Source: Phaeoceros laevis (Eukaryota; Anthocerotophyta; Anthocerotopsida; Notothyladales). Taken from it: a stretch of 34,360 nucleotides of DNA. The stretch lies in contig JBNGIQ010007711.1 in NCBI GenBank assembly GCA_049999765.1, positions 1 to 34,360 of the forward strand, written 5' to 3'. Each line of letters starts with the position of its first letter. Within the stretch, counting starts at the first letter, position 1. Under the pieces are notes generated by a model. The model saw nothing but the letters and a program-made list of their open reading frames with translations, did no database searches and was not told the origin of the DNA. Of the stretch, positions 1 to 10,000 are shown in pieces. The position numbers and the translations under genes were made by a program.

Positions 1-1052
1 GCCTCTGGCTGCTTGTTTCTGCTGCTCCTGCGCTGGCGGTTTGCTGGACAATTATGGCCAATTCGGAGGCGTGCTTCAAAGTCAGAGGATTTGCTGTTCC
101 TGTGCTCACCGCGAGGTTGGCGCTGGAATGCAGTGTGCCGGCCAGCTGTTCTCTTCTTGCCGTGTAGGATAGGACTGGCTGCGCGAATTGCTTAGGTTTG
201 AGGGAGGCTTTGTGTCATTTCTGCCCGATCCAGCTGATGAAATTGCGAGCGAGAGTTGTGGAGATTGAACAACGCTGCAGCTGCGGGTACTGCGTCCGGA
301 GTTCTGTCTCTTGCTGGATTGGAAGGACATTGTTTTGGTGGAATTTTCACTCACCGCAGCGAGGATTTTTTTTTGCCTGCCTGCCTGCGCTTCACCCGCT
401 TCCCTTTGTCTAGGGGACAGGAAAGAGAGGCAGGGGCGGTGTTGTGAAACCTCTCACAGCTCGGGTTTTCCTCCTTTTCGGAGAATCTGCCCTTCCAAAT
501 CCTTTCCACCAGTTGCTGGACTGCTGGAATGGTTCTTCTGCGCTTGCTCCGGAAGCGATAGCCGGTACTACTTTTCTGTCAGCTGCACGCGCAGCAATTT
601 GTCTCATGTGTCCCTTCCGGTGACAAGATTGGCTGGTAGGCCTTTTTTGCGGGACATGGATGGCGGCAACACGCAGGGGTGAGCTTCTGAAGCACGTAGG
701 GATTCAGCTCGTCCGGCGGAGCAGTCCTTGTAGTGAGGGACCGTTTTCGGGAGGAAGCAGTTTCCAGAGATTGCGTTGCAAATGTTCAGAGTGCGGCAAA
801 CGCCTCGCTTGAATCCGTCCTATGGCTGATTGAACACGACCTGCACACGGCTCTATGGGTATGCACTACAGGAGGTCGCAATGGGATACGTCCGGTGTGA
901 ATCGTGAGTACACTCAGCGCTCTGATCGGTCGTAGGGAGTGCAGACGCGCATTGCTAGCAGCGCCAACGCAGTGGCAACAATTCAATTTTTTTACTCATT
1001 GTGGATGTAGATCTCGTTCATCCTCGAATGTGGTGGAGTGAGCTGTGGCTGA
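1..1052 (+). other. Probable upstream exons or 5' region of the DOCK gene, unresolved
   Basis: No single long reading frame crosses this stretch, but it looks partly coding. A very good acceptor (pyrimidine tract ending TTTGTCTAG at 411-413) is followed by an open frame 414-619 with donor GTGACA. A matching phase continues from 677 after CACGCAG, reading GELLKHVGIQLVRRSSP. Another open frame 700-858 (ESVLWLIEHDLHTALW) ends at donor GTATGC. Frame 3 is open from the window start to about 169. I could not join these into one consistent model or tie them firmly to DOCK homology. Confidence 0.3.
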
Positions 1053-4000
1053 CCCGGTTGTGTCTCACCTGCCAGCGTTATCGACAAAATTCTTGAAGCC
1101 ACATGTTGCCACAGAGTCCAAAGGAGTCTGGATTTTTCCAGCATCTTGAACCTGGAAGACCGGGCAGATGTTCGCGAAGTTCCAACCGACCCGAGCAGCG
1201 ATCGATGGAGCCGTCTTTTCCAGAGTCTACTGACGGAAAAGCTTGCGAATTATCCTGTCAGTTACACCGGTCTCATGGCGCAATTTCGTCACATTGGGTG
1301 TTTTTCTACGGTCGCCTTGTATTTGACAATGTTGCAATTGCAGGATGCACTGCAAGCACAAGATTCCGGAAAACCAAATAGCGAGACAAATTGGTCATCG
1401 GCTCTTGACGACTCATCAGATGATGTAAGCCTCCCATCACTGCTCCAGCTTGTGGTCAGTGCTGAAAGTAGTTTGCAATTGTGAAGCCGGCTAAATTGGT
1501 GACAACCGTGGACAGGGTGGGAGTCAGGATTCTGAGATAAGTCTCAAGGTTCTGGGGGTTGTTGAAATCTTCTCGGAAGCATTAGCGCATCAGGTTGTGA
1601 ATGCTGCCGATGTCACCCTTCAGTGCTGCGTTTGGGGCCCTGTTCTCGGATTGCTTCGGACCAGGCAATCTGTTCACGTTTGGCAGGAGCTATTGCGCTT
1701 ATTCCCCAAGCTGGTATAAGAGTCTCTGGAGCCAATCTCTTGTTTAACTTGTCTGATGGCAAATCTTTTGTTCACACTGTCCTTCACAAGTTCCCCCCGT
1801 GTCTTATTGTAGATCAGAAGGCATGCAGGCGATTTGCTTGGGAAGAATGCGGACGGCCACATTTTTCGCGAACTTCTCAGCTGGTTGATGTGCGTGGCAG
1901 CTTTCGATGACAGGGATATTATCAGTCAAAAAGCGAACTCCATTATCCAACTTCTGTTGAAGGTTGGGGTGATCATGGATTCATTCACTTCCGTCAGACC
2001 TCAAGTAGAGATGTTTGCTGGGGCCTTGCCTTGATCTTGCTTTCTCACTGTGTCTTTTGTCTGCAAGCAGGCATCCTTTCATGAGCATGAGGGGCTTATG
2101 CAGGTTAAGGTCATCGCGACCATGGGACTCATGGATATTCTGGAATGTCGTGTGAAGTTTCAGCAAACGGATCTCAATAGAACTGGGGGCAACTCGACTG
2201 AGCAATCCTACAGGAGATCCAAGTCAGTGTGTACCACTCAAAGTAGAAGCTCCGACTACTTCGAGTGGAGTGATGTGGAAGGGGCAAATGAGCACAAAAC
2301 CTTCAACAGATCTGAAACGTTTGCTGTTGGATCTTTCAAAGAGCCCTCACATGATGCTGCAAATTGGTCACCCCGAGCCAAGGTTGACTCCCCTTCTAGA
2401 GATCTTGCGGAGCGATATCGCAGAGAGAAGGAAGGCAGAAGATTCGGAGAATTCCTGAAGGGTTCATGGAGTGAGGATCTTGAGATTCTTAAAAGGCCGG
2501 GGAGTCCCAGCTTTATTACCGGGGCTCGCACCAGGCTGAAAACCACCGGCATCTTTGCATGGACTGCAGAGCTTCTTGACAGAGTTTTGAAGTCTCTCGT
2601 TAAAATGGAGGCTGCAGAGTCGGAGCAGATCTGTAAACAGTCGAGATGTCAACAACTCGAGGCACGAGATGGTGATGCGAGGGACTTCCAGGCCCTCTGG
2701 AAGGAAGAAATTCGGGACTTGGGTCTGACATTACGGAATGTATTCCATGCTTGGTGCGCCCATCACAGCTTGGTAAATCTCCTCTCCTTGATTTTGCTTT
2801 GAACTTATTCCCTTGACATCAGGTGCTGCGCACACGTACAAACTCCACCTGCTTACTGACCTTCACCGTTTGCAGATGGGAAGATCCGCAGTAGATAGGG
2901 TTCGTGTTTCTGAAAACTGCCTTGCTGTATCCAAGACATGTTTGCATGTCCCTGATTTAAGCATCCTGTGGTTAGTCAGACTGAGCCAGAGCTATCGAGA
3001 AGGTTATTCTGAAGTTTTTCTACCGGAAGCAGCACAATGCTTGGTCGTGTGTGCAAGCATTTCTATACAACACCTAATCCGGTGGAGTAATTGTTCGTTG
3101 TGGGGAAGTGACCATCTTCGAACACTACAGAAGATCTGCCCCGATATGCCGCTTCTCTTCCCAAACCTCATGAAGGGTGGTCATGAGAAACCATCACCCC
3201 TTCAGCCCATTATGTCAACGCACCCTCATCTTGGTTTAGGTGCTTTGTCGCTGAGGGTTGATATGGATGCTCAGCGCAAAAGCAACTGTCATACCAACTT
3301 TCTTGACCAAAGCTTTGAGTCGGATGAAGCAGTTTTTCCTGCAGGCCCAGACTTTTTGGAGCAGAAAATCAGGAACAAGCTTGCAAATGCACTGATTCAG
3401 ATCAGCAAGGAACGACTGAGTGTGGATGGCTGTCAGGATGAGTTATTTGACAAGGAGAATGGTGCATCTTCAGGACACCGACGGAACAGGTGGAATTCGA
3501 AGGCAAAGCCGTCGCAATCTTTGCAGGATACTTCAAAGGGTATAAATCGTGTCATCGGATTCGCAGAAGTCACTTTGGAAAGAGTGCTGGAGCACTTGCA
3601 TGCTGCAAGTGAGCTGTTCAGGCGAGCAGGTTACTTAGAGGCAGCAGCCGAGCTGATTGAGGTTGCCATACCTTTTTATAAGTGGCGGAAAGACTACAAG
3701 GAGATCATCAAGTGCCACTCAGCCCTTGCTTCGGTTTGCAATTCAATGTGCTCACAGGCCGAAATGTGGGATGAACCCACCACAGATGCAGTCTATTTCC
3801 GTGTAGGATTCCTGGGCGAAAAATTCGGAACCAGACTTGCCGGGAAGCAATTTATTTACAGGGAAGAGAGGTCGGTCCAACATCCTAAGCTTGTGACATC
3901 AGTACTTGGAAGAGAGAACACGATAGTATAAACTGGCCCATGCGATGTGGCTTGTTTCTTTTACTTACACTGCAGCTGTGGCATCTTCTGCAGGCACACC

Positions 4001-4983
4001 CACTTGTCCGATTTAATGGAGAGGATAGGCAAATTCTACGAGAAAAACCTAGGAGGTCAGCAGTTCCTACGGATCATTTCGGATCCAAATCAAATTGAAC
4101 CCAGCTCTCTGCTACCAGGGATAGGCTACCTTCAGGTACTGAGCCAACCATGCCTTAGACCATGGATTGGCCAATAACCGCTGACGGTCTGTTGTTCGAT
4201 TGTCTAGGCAGCATGATGATCTCGTGTATCCATGCCCTTTTGCAGATCACTCCAGTTGAGCCGTTGTTTGACAGGGAGAAGGCAAATTCAGGTAGCAAAA
4301 TGTTACTGAGGAGATTTTATTTTTCTACACGGCTTACCAAAAGCACAGCCGAACATGCTGTGTGCACATGTGGGTTCAAGGGGTCCTTGCAGAAAAGGAG
4401 AAAAACTACTCTCGCGGCCCGAGGATTTTTCCCGAACCTTGTGGGTAGGCTGGAGGTGGTACAATCACGTCAAACACTTGTATCGTTGTTCGAGTATATT
4501 GTGGACTTACTGGAGTCATGGACAAGGAAGCTCAGATGTTCTCTGGAAACCGCGGCGATGCAATTACATCGCATCCTTCAGGGCATCCTCAGTGCTGTGT
4601 ATACCCACCACATCTTGACGCTGCTGCCAATCTGTTACAAGCCTTCAGGAGTTACAGCCCGCGTCTCAGTGTCACGAGATAGGAAGAAGAGCATGGGGGA
4701 TGGCACTGATTTCGACAATTTACAACCCACCCAGTCCTTGGGTGATCCGTCAGCTTGGAAACCCTGCTCGTCATGCTGCAGTGTTTTGGAGACCCTCCAA
4801 CCAGACAGGTTAGACAGGGAAAAGCTGGAGAAGGCTGTTACTCGATTTCTGGCAACTGTCAAGAAGGCTCTGAAGGTAAATTCCGAATACACAGACAGAA
4901 GGGACTGGAGGATTCAGGCCTCGCTCTCAGACAGGTTTCAACATCTTGTCAAGGAACTGTCTGCCTATGTCCGAGTGTCGTGA
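1053..4983 (+). CDS. DOCK-family RhoGEF, C-terminal part with DHR2 domain (SPIKE1-related, divergent)
   Basis: Predicted activator of ROP/Rac small GTPases. Exons I can place: about 1053/1076-1424, 1516 (or 1528)-1713, 1813-1962, 2071-2772, 2876-3870, 3994-4135 and 4246-4983 (TGA). From 1424 onward, exon phases agree across every GT-AG junction. About 1,100 residues are readable. The DHR2 region is recognised by HVPDLSILWL, LPEAAQCLVV, AAELIEVAIPFYK, VYFRVGFLGEKFG, IYREER, GIGYLQITPVEPLFD and HRILQG, followed by the C-terminal helical lobe. From memory of Arabidopsis SPIKE1, similarity is moderate only (roughly 35-40% by eye in DHR2). The usual TPFT-like strand motif reads STRLTKS, and exon 2071-2772 carries a long Ser/Arg/Glu-rich low-conservation stretch. 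The N-terminal half with the DHR1/C2 domain is not visible, so the gene is probably cut by the window edge. A short DHR2-only form is possible. Family call is firm; orthology to SPIKE1 is doubtful. Confidence 0.88.
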
Positions 4984-5349
4984 CTTGAGGCTCTGTACAT
5001 GCAAATGTGCCCTCTCCTTCTGGTTGTTGTTCTATTAGACCAGAGGTGAGATATCCATGTATTCTTATTGTAGTGTAGTGACACTGTAAATTACAGAAGC
5101 CATTCCTTCTGAGTCGGCGACACCACTGAGTCGTTCAATTGTCGCTGACCCAAACACCCTATGGTATTGCTCAACCGCACATCATTGATGCTCTCTGTTA
5201 CCTCGCAGTATCTCTCTGGGCGCTGGAGTCTGGAGAAGGGGAACCATACGTGGCATTGTAAGATACACGTGGCAAGATCAAAATTGGGAACATGCCATGA
5301 TGACTCTGGATTCAAACTGTCATAATGTTGAACGTAACGACCACACGCG
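4984..5349. other. 3' UTR of the DOCK gene and spacer
   Basis: Non-coding by inspection. It runs from the DOCK stop codon to the ATG of the next plus-strand gene. No convincing conserved frame was seen, and the minus-strand open frame here has no plant-protein look. Confidence 0.5.
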
Positions 5350-5623
5350 ATGGCGAGGAGAAAGCTCCACGATAATGAAGGCACTCCGGAAGTGGCTCCG
5401 ACAGACTCTGATGATGCGGACACTAGTGTAAGCCGGCACCTTGTCCCCCTCCTTGCCCCTCCGGTTCACACAGAATCTCACTGTGTAAGCATAGCAAGGC
5501 AATTCCTCGCAGGAGCATGCCTCAAGCTACAACCAGCGCAAATGGTTTGCCGAGGAAGCCTACACAGGGATGCGCGTGGGAGGGCACCACGCATGGAATT
5601 ACGAGGCAGGGCAGTGGAAAGAG
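5350..5623 (+). CDS. Small uncharacterised plant protein, first two exons (3' end not found)
   Basis: Exon 1 is 5350-5427 (ATG, 26 codons: a short basic start, then an acidic stretch TDSDDADTS), ending at donor GTAAGC. The acceptor is CCTCGCAG and exon 2 is 5513-5623 (37 codons), also ending at GTAAGC. Both exons are phase 0. Exon 2 reads SYNQRKWFAEEAYTG, then MRVGGHHAWNYEAGQWKE, a dense aromatic/Gly/His motif that looks strongly conserved, but I cannot name the family. The next exon was not found before the gap at 6243. The frame does run on past the donor to about 5917, with Cys-rich sequence that looks like intron read-through. The gene may be truncated by repeats, or its 3' part may be lost in the gap. 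It lies between the convergent DOCK and SAC9 genes. Confidence 0.55.
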
Positions 5624-5742
5624 GTAAGCAATCAGTGCGTAAATGCCTGGCGGGGAGAGGAGCAGGACATGTGTGCCTGCTGCCATGTCCTGGAGAGATT
5701 GGTCGTTTCTTCAGGATGGTGTTTTTGTTGTCAAGGTGTTTT

Positions 5743-5798
5743 GAGCAGATACAAACATGTAAACATGTATATAAGTATATGTAAACATGTATCTGCTC
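5743..5798. repeat. Near-palindromic hairpin, AT-rich
   Basis: GAGCAGATAC at 5743-5752 pairs perfectly with GTATCTGCTC at 5789-5798. The interior is also partly self-complementary and repeats the hexamer ACATGT. It lies in the putative intron or 3' part of the small gene starting at 5350. It could be a tiny foldback element or a simple cruciform. Confidence 0.6.
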
Positions 5799-6195
5799 TT
5801 TTTGAGGGAGGGGAGAGAAAGAGCGATATACTTTTTACATGCTTTGCCGGCACCCACGGACGGAGTCTTTCCAGTTTATCTGTCTCCTATTATAAATTCT
5901 CATTAACCACGACCTAGGAACCAGGCTGTCTACCGCTTTTAATCCTGTTTGCATGAGTTTGTGCACGGATTTGTGTGCAATAAATTCAGGGACTTTAATT
6001 TTTACATGTCTTCATTCTACAGCGCCTAAGGCACGGACGAGGGGAATGCCACAGATGGGGAACGTAGCCGCCGAGTGCACGCATTCTACTGCAAATAGAG
6101 TGCATCCCTTCGGCAAAATACTTACCGGTATTTATCAATGACCGGCAATGACCGGCTTTCCCTTCGGCAACCGGCTTTGGGTCAGATACTGGGGA

Positions 6196-6299
6196 GAGAG
6201 GGTGAGATACTGGGCTTATAGTGGGCTTATAGGGAGCTTGTANNNNNNNNNNGAGAGGGTGAGATACTGGGCTTATAGTGGGCTTATAGGGAGCTTGTA
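6196..6299. repeat. Perfect 47-bp direct duplication flanking the 10-N gap
   Basis: Positions 6196-6242 and 6253-6299 are identical 47-mers starting GAGAGGGTGAGATACTGG, separated only by ten N (6243-6252). Each copy also holds an internal GGGCTTATAG repeat. Identical sequence abutting both sides of a gap usually means two contig ends that overlap but were not merged. A true tandem array collapsed by the assembler is the alternative. Confidence 0.85.
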
Positions 6300-6453
6300 G
6301 GGTGAGATGCTGGATTCGAAAGTAGGTCGATTGCTTCGTACCACGTGCTTCGTGCTTCGATTGCTTTGTATTGGTAATTTCTGACTTATACCATGTTTCC
6401 CCAAGGGGCCCGTAGCCCCTAAGGCGCGACAGCAGTGTATGCGGCGGCTACGT

Positions 6454-6540
6454 GGGGTCGCGGGCGGGAGTCGGCCAGCTACCGGAGAGAGACCGGTATC
6501 TGGAGAGACCGGTAGCTGGCCTCCCGCCGCGAGCGACCCA
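6454..6540. repeat. GC-rich imperfect inverted repeat
   Basis: Arms of about 32 nt: 6454-6485 (contains CGGCCAGCTACCGG) and 6509-6540 (contains CCGGTAGCTGGCC), with a 23-nt loop that itself contains ACCGGTAT. Arms match except for a few mismatches and indels. It may be a foldback/MITE remnant. I see no clear target-site duplication. The surrounding 6050-6180 also has scattered ACCGGC motifs. Confidence 0.6.
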
Positions 6541-7081
6541 ATCCGTATTTGCAATAAGTTTTGTCCCTTCATTATTGGCGAATGCTGCACCCGAAGCATC
6601 AACAATGCCAGCAGTATTTGTAAATGGTAAACGAGAGGGTCCTGACTTGGTCAACCCGAGCTGGTGGTGCTGAAGTAGTCTAGTGCGTCGTTAAAACGCA
6701 ACACGCGAAGACGTTTCACTCAAACGGACATTCTTTGCCCCACCGTGCAAAGTGGACAGCTTGACAAATTCCTACCCTGCTAAACCAGTGACTGGTACCA
6801 GCTCCATGCCGACCCCTCTCTGCAGGTAGGACACTGAACTTACGATTAGTTGCAACCCACCAAGACAGAGACGCAAGGAAAAATATTGCGTACTATGAAG
6901 CCTGAAACGTACTCACCCACGTGCAAAGACGAGCACACAGCTCTAGAACTATTTCATGTTGCAGCTTAGCTTCTGGCAGCAGATTTCCGAGGGATAGTAG
7001 TGACATGTGTTCGTGGCTCGTACTGCTTGAGGAATAACCCTGCTCGTATACCACTACTAATGTACCTGGCTTGTCCATATC
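6541..7081. other. Spacer and 3' UTR side of the SAC9 gene
   Basis: No supported gene. The part next to 7081 is downstream of the SAC9 stop codon and presumably holds its 3' UTR. A minus-strand open frame over 6448-6654 is short and overlaps the inverted repeat, so I do not call it. Confidence 0.4.
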
Positions 7082-10000
7082 CTAAATGGCATTCAGTTGA
7101 GGCCACTTTCCAAGTTCTGCTGCATTCACCTGAGTGTAGGGGCGAATCTTGTTGGCAAGAGACAGGCTTGCCGGCAATATAGCTTCTCTTCCATCACTGG
7201 TATCACCCTGATCGGTCGGTTCCTCAGCAAAGGCAGACACATCTCCCAGCAGCTCAAACACGAGAACTCTGGCAGATATTGGCTGTCCAAAATCGTAGTA
7301 AAGAGGTGTTCCTGGCCGTGTAATGGGGAGCAAGTAATTTCCAGCCGGAACCGCTGCCTGATTTTCTCCCTGATCAACAGATACCCGGGGATCAGTGACC
7401 TTGTGACTCAGAGCTAGGTTGAGTCTAATACCTTGCATGTATGGATTACATTTCAGGCAAGGGTTATCTCACTTGCTAACAGAAACTATGATCTCAGACA
7501 CCTTGAACGAATGCAAAACACTTTGATATAGGCTGACTAACCTGGACAGCTGCAACGCTGATTTGCAAAGCCACTGGATTGGTGACAGCTTCGTCAATAC
7601 AGCTTCCCAGAGCCTCGTCTATTGCCCGCATTTTGTAGCTTGCTGATACCATATACCTGGCGGCCGTCCTCACAGCAGCAAGTGCATCGAAACGAAATCC
7701 TGAGATACTGGGAGCCATTGGCGAAATAAACAATTGTATCATGCGCCCACCTGCAGCAGACCTTTCACCTTCTATTTGAACCTGAGAAAAGAAACAAAAG
7801 TTAGCAATCTTGTGTCCTGAGGGCAAGTCTTCAAAGAAGAAACAATTTTCTCAAGACGAACCCAACCTTCAATCTAACTGTTCGAGCTGGAGCATCCAAA
7901 GCACTTCTCAGATTTATCCGGTCTGGACCTTGAGATGATGGCGTGGACTCTGTGTCATCTGTTGTTGATCTACCCAATACCAGAATACGCTTTGCATGTA
8001 TGAAGACTGGGAGCGAACCCCCTCTAGGTGGTGAGCCTAGTAGATCATAAGAAATGCCCACAGCACTTGGAAGGCTAATTCTAAACCATATCATTCGACA
8101 TCGAGTTGGAGATTTCAGTTTGAACAAAACGTGGCGGGGAGCAGCTGACACTGGTCTCGGTGGCTCTGGCCCATATATGTTCTCTGCAGCAGAGCTAGCT
8201 GCGGCACTAATGTCCCATCTGCCCAGGGAAACACGGTCTGTCTCTGCGACGGTGTTGCTACACCACATATCAATCTGCAGCAGGTGACAGCCAGAACGGT
8301 ATGGTTCTGTCTTTCATTGCATAGAACATTTGCACAGACTTCAAGACACAAAGGACTTAGCTCGGAGCACTTACCAGGGGTGCACCCTGAGGAGTAAAGC
8401 CGCATGGACTAACTACCAAGATGATCCCGGACACCATAGATGGTGCACTTAATACTATTGTGATATCGACATTTGCAACTCCGGGAGGCAGCCTCCAGTA
8501 CGTTGTTGGAGAACCAGCTCTTGGGTTCGCTATGAGAGATTCTGCTGGCTCAGCATCTTCGGCTGACGGAACCTGCAATTAACACCATATGATGAGAGGA
8601 ACTATGTCCCTGCACAGTCTGCAAGATTGACACCCTTTTTCTTGTGTGGGTAAAAGCAACATCAAACTGAACTAGATTGCCGACAAGCGAGACAGAGATA
8701 ACTTACTGAAGACAGAAGACTTGCGTAAGGACTTTCTGCTAGAGATGTTAACCCCTTGTAAAGAGACTGTATACCATCACCACCGTTTCCCCCATTCGTT
8801 GATCCTAGAATTCTATATCGCTCAGTTAATAGACCAAGACTTGCTGCCTCTGCCAATGCCTTATGCAGAGCAGCTTGTACTCGCATTTTTCGACGAATAG
8901 TAGCTAAGACTCGCACACGATCCAAGAGTGCTGCATCTTGAATAACATCAGGGCAGCATTTCCGACATATCGTTATATTCAAAGGAGGAAGGCCACGACC
9001 AAGTCCAGCACTGCTGCTAGCTCCAGAAGGGCCAGCCATATTTCCTCCCAAGCTGGCTAGCATTGAACTTTCATCTCCAGCTTTACATGCCACACAAGTT
9101 CGTTTCTTGCAGTTATCACAGATTACAAGCACTGATGTTTTTCCGAACCCTGACATTTTTTTCCGCATCACTACCTCACAATCTGGATGAGAGCAGCATT
9201 CTTGGATAACCTCATTTTCTTCTCCATCGCTGGTTGACTGCTCCTGTGATTCCAAGCCAATGGCAGCAGACGCCTTATCTTCTGCTGCAATCTGGGTAGC
9301 AAGGGCAAGCTGAGATGCAGCTTGCCTAACCTGTACTAGGTGAAGTGGTTTGAGAAGACGATTGGGATCAAGAGTTGCAGGATCTCGCCCAATGGATAGC
9401 AATGCTCGATCCCGTTCTGCAGCAGACAAGCCAACAGATAGACGGGTGATCTCCAGCTCCGTTGCTTCCTTGAAATTGACAGGTCGACCCTGGACTCCCA
9501 TGTTTGGGACCAATCATCAGTAAAGCTATAACACAAACACTCCAGACTGCTAATTAGTGCTGAAGTGCCTTCAGATAACAAGAGATTAGCACAAAAGAAA
9601 CCAAATACTGGCAGTAGGCACACACCAAGTTTGCATCCAAGATTTTTTCCAGCGACCGCACGTATTGTTCTGCAGGTCCTTTAACCTCTGAAGCTGAATC
9701 AAGGACCGATTGATTCCTTGACTGCTGCTGTGCTGTGCTTGGTTGCCCAGCCAAAGTGTGCGAGGAAGCTGGTGAGCTGGACCCAACAGAGGCAGTCTCA
9801 AAAGGATCCCAGCTAAGAAGATCTGGAACTAAAGGCCCCCCAACTCCAGAACTAGATACTCCTTGAGATGGTAAGTGTAGTAAAGTGTCACCGAGCAAGT
9901 CAAAGCCAGTACTGACAAGGCTTGGACTGCTTGTTGGGGTGACCTGGCTTTGAGTGAAGCTGGGGTTCCTTGTTGGTGTGACCCCCTTCAGACTATTTGA

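Noticed and set aside
311-682. 123-codon plus-strand frame as a first gene
   Set aside because: Crosses a strong pyrimidine tract/TAG acceptor at 411-413 and has biased residues; a splice model with frame change at 414 looks better.
8054-8287. Plus-strand frames inside the SAC9 gene
   Set aside because: Shadows of well-supported minus-strand SAC9 exons.
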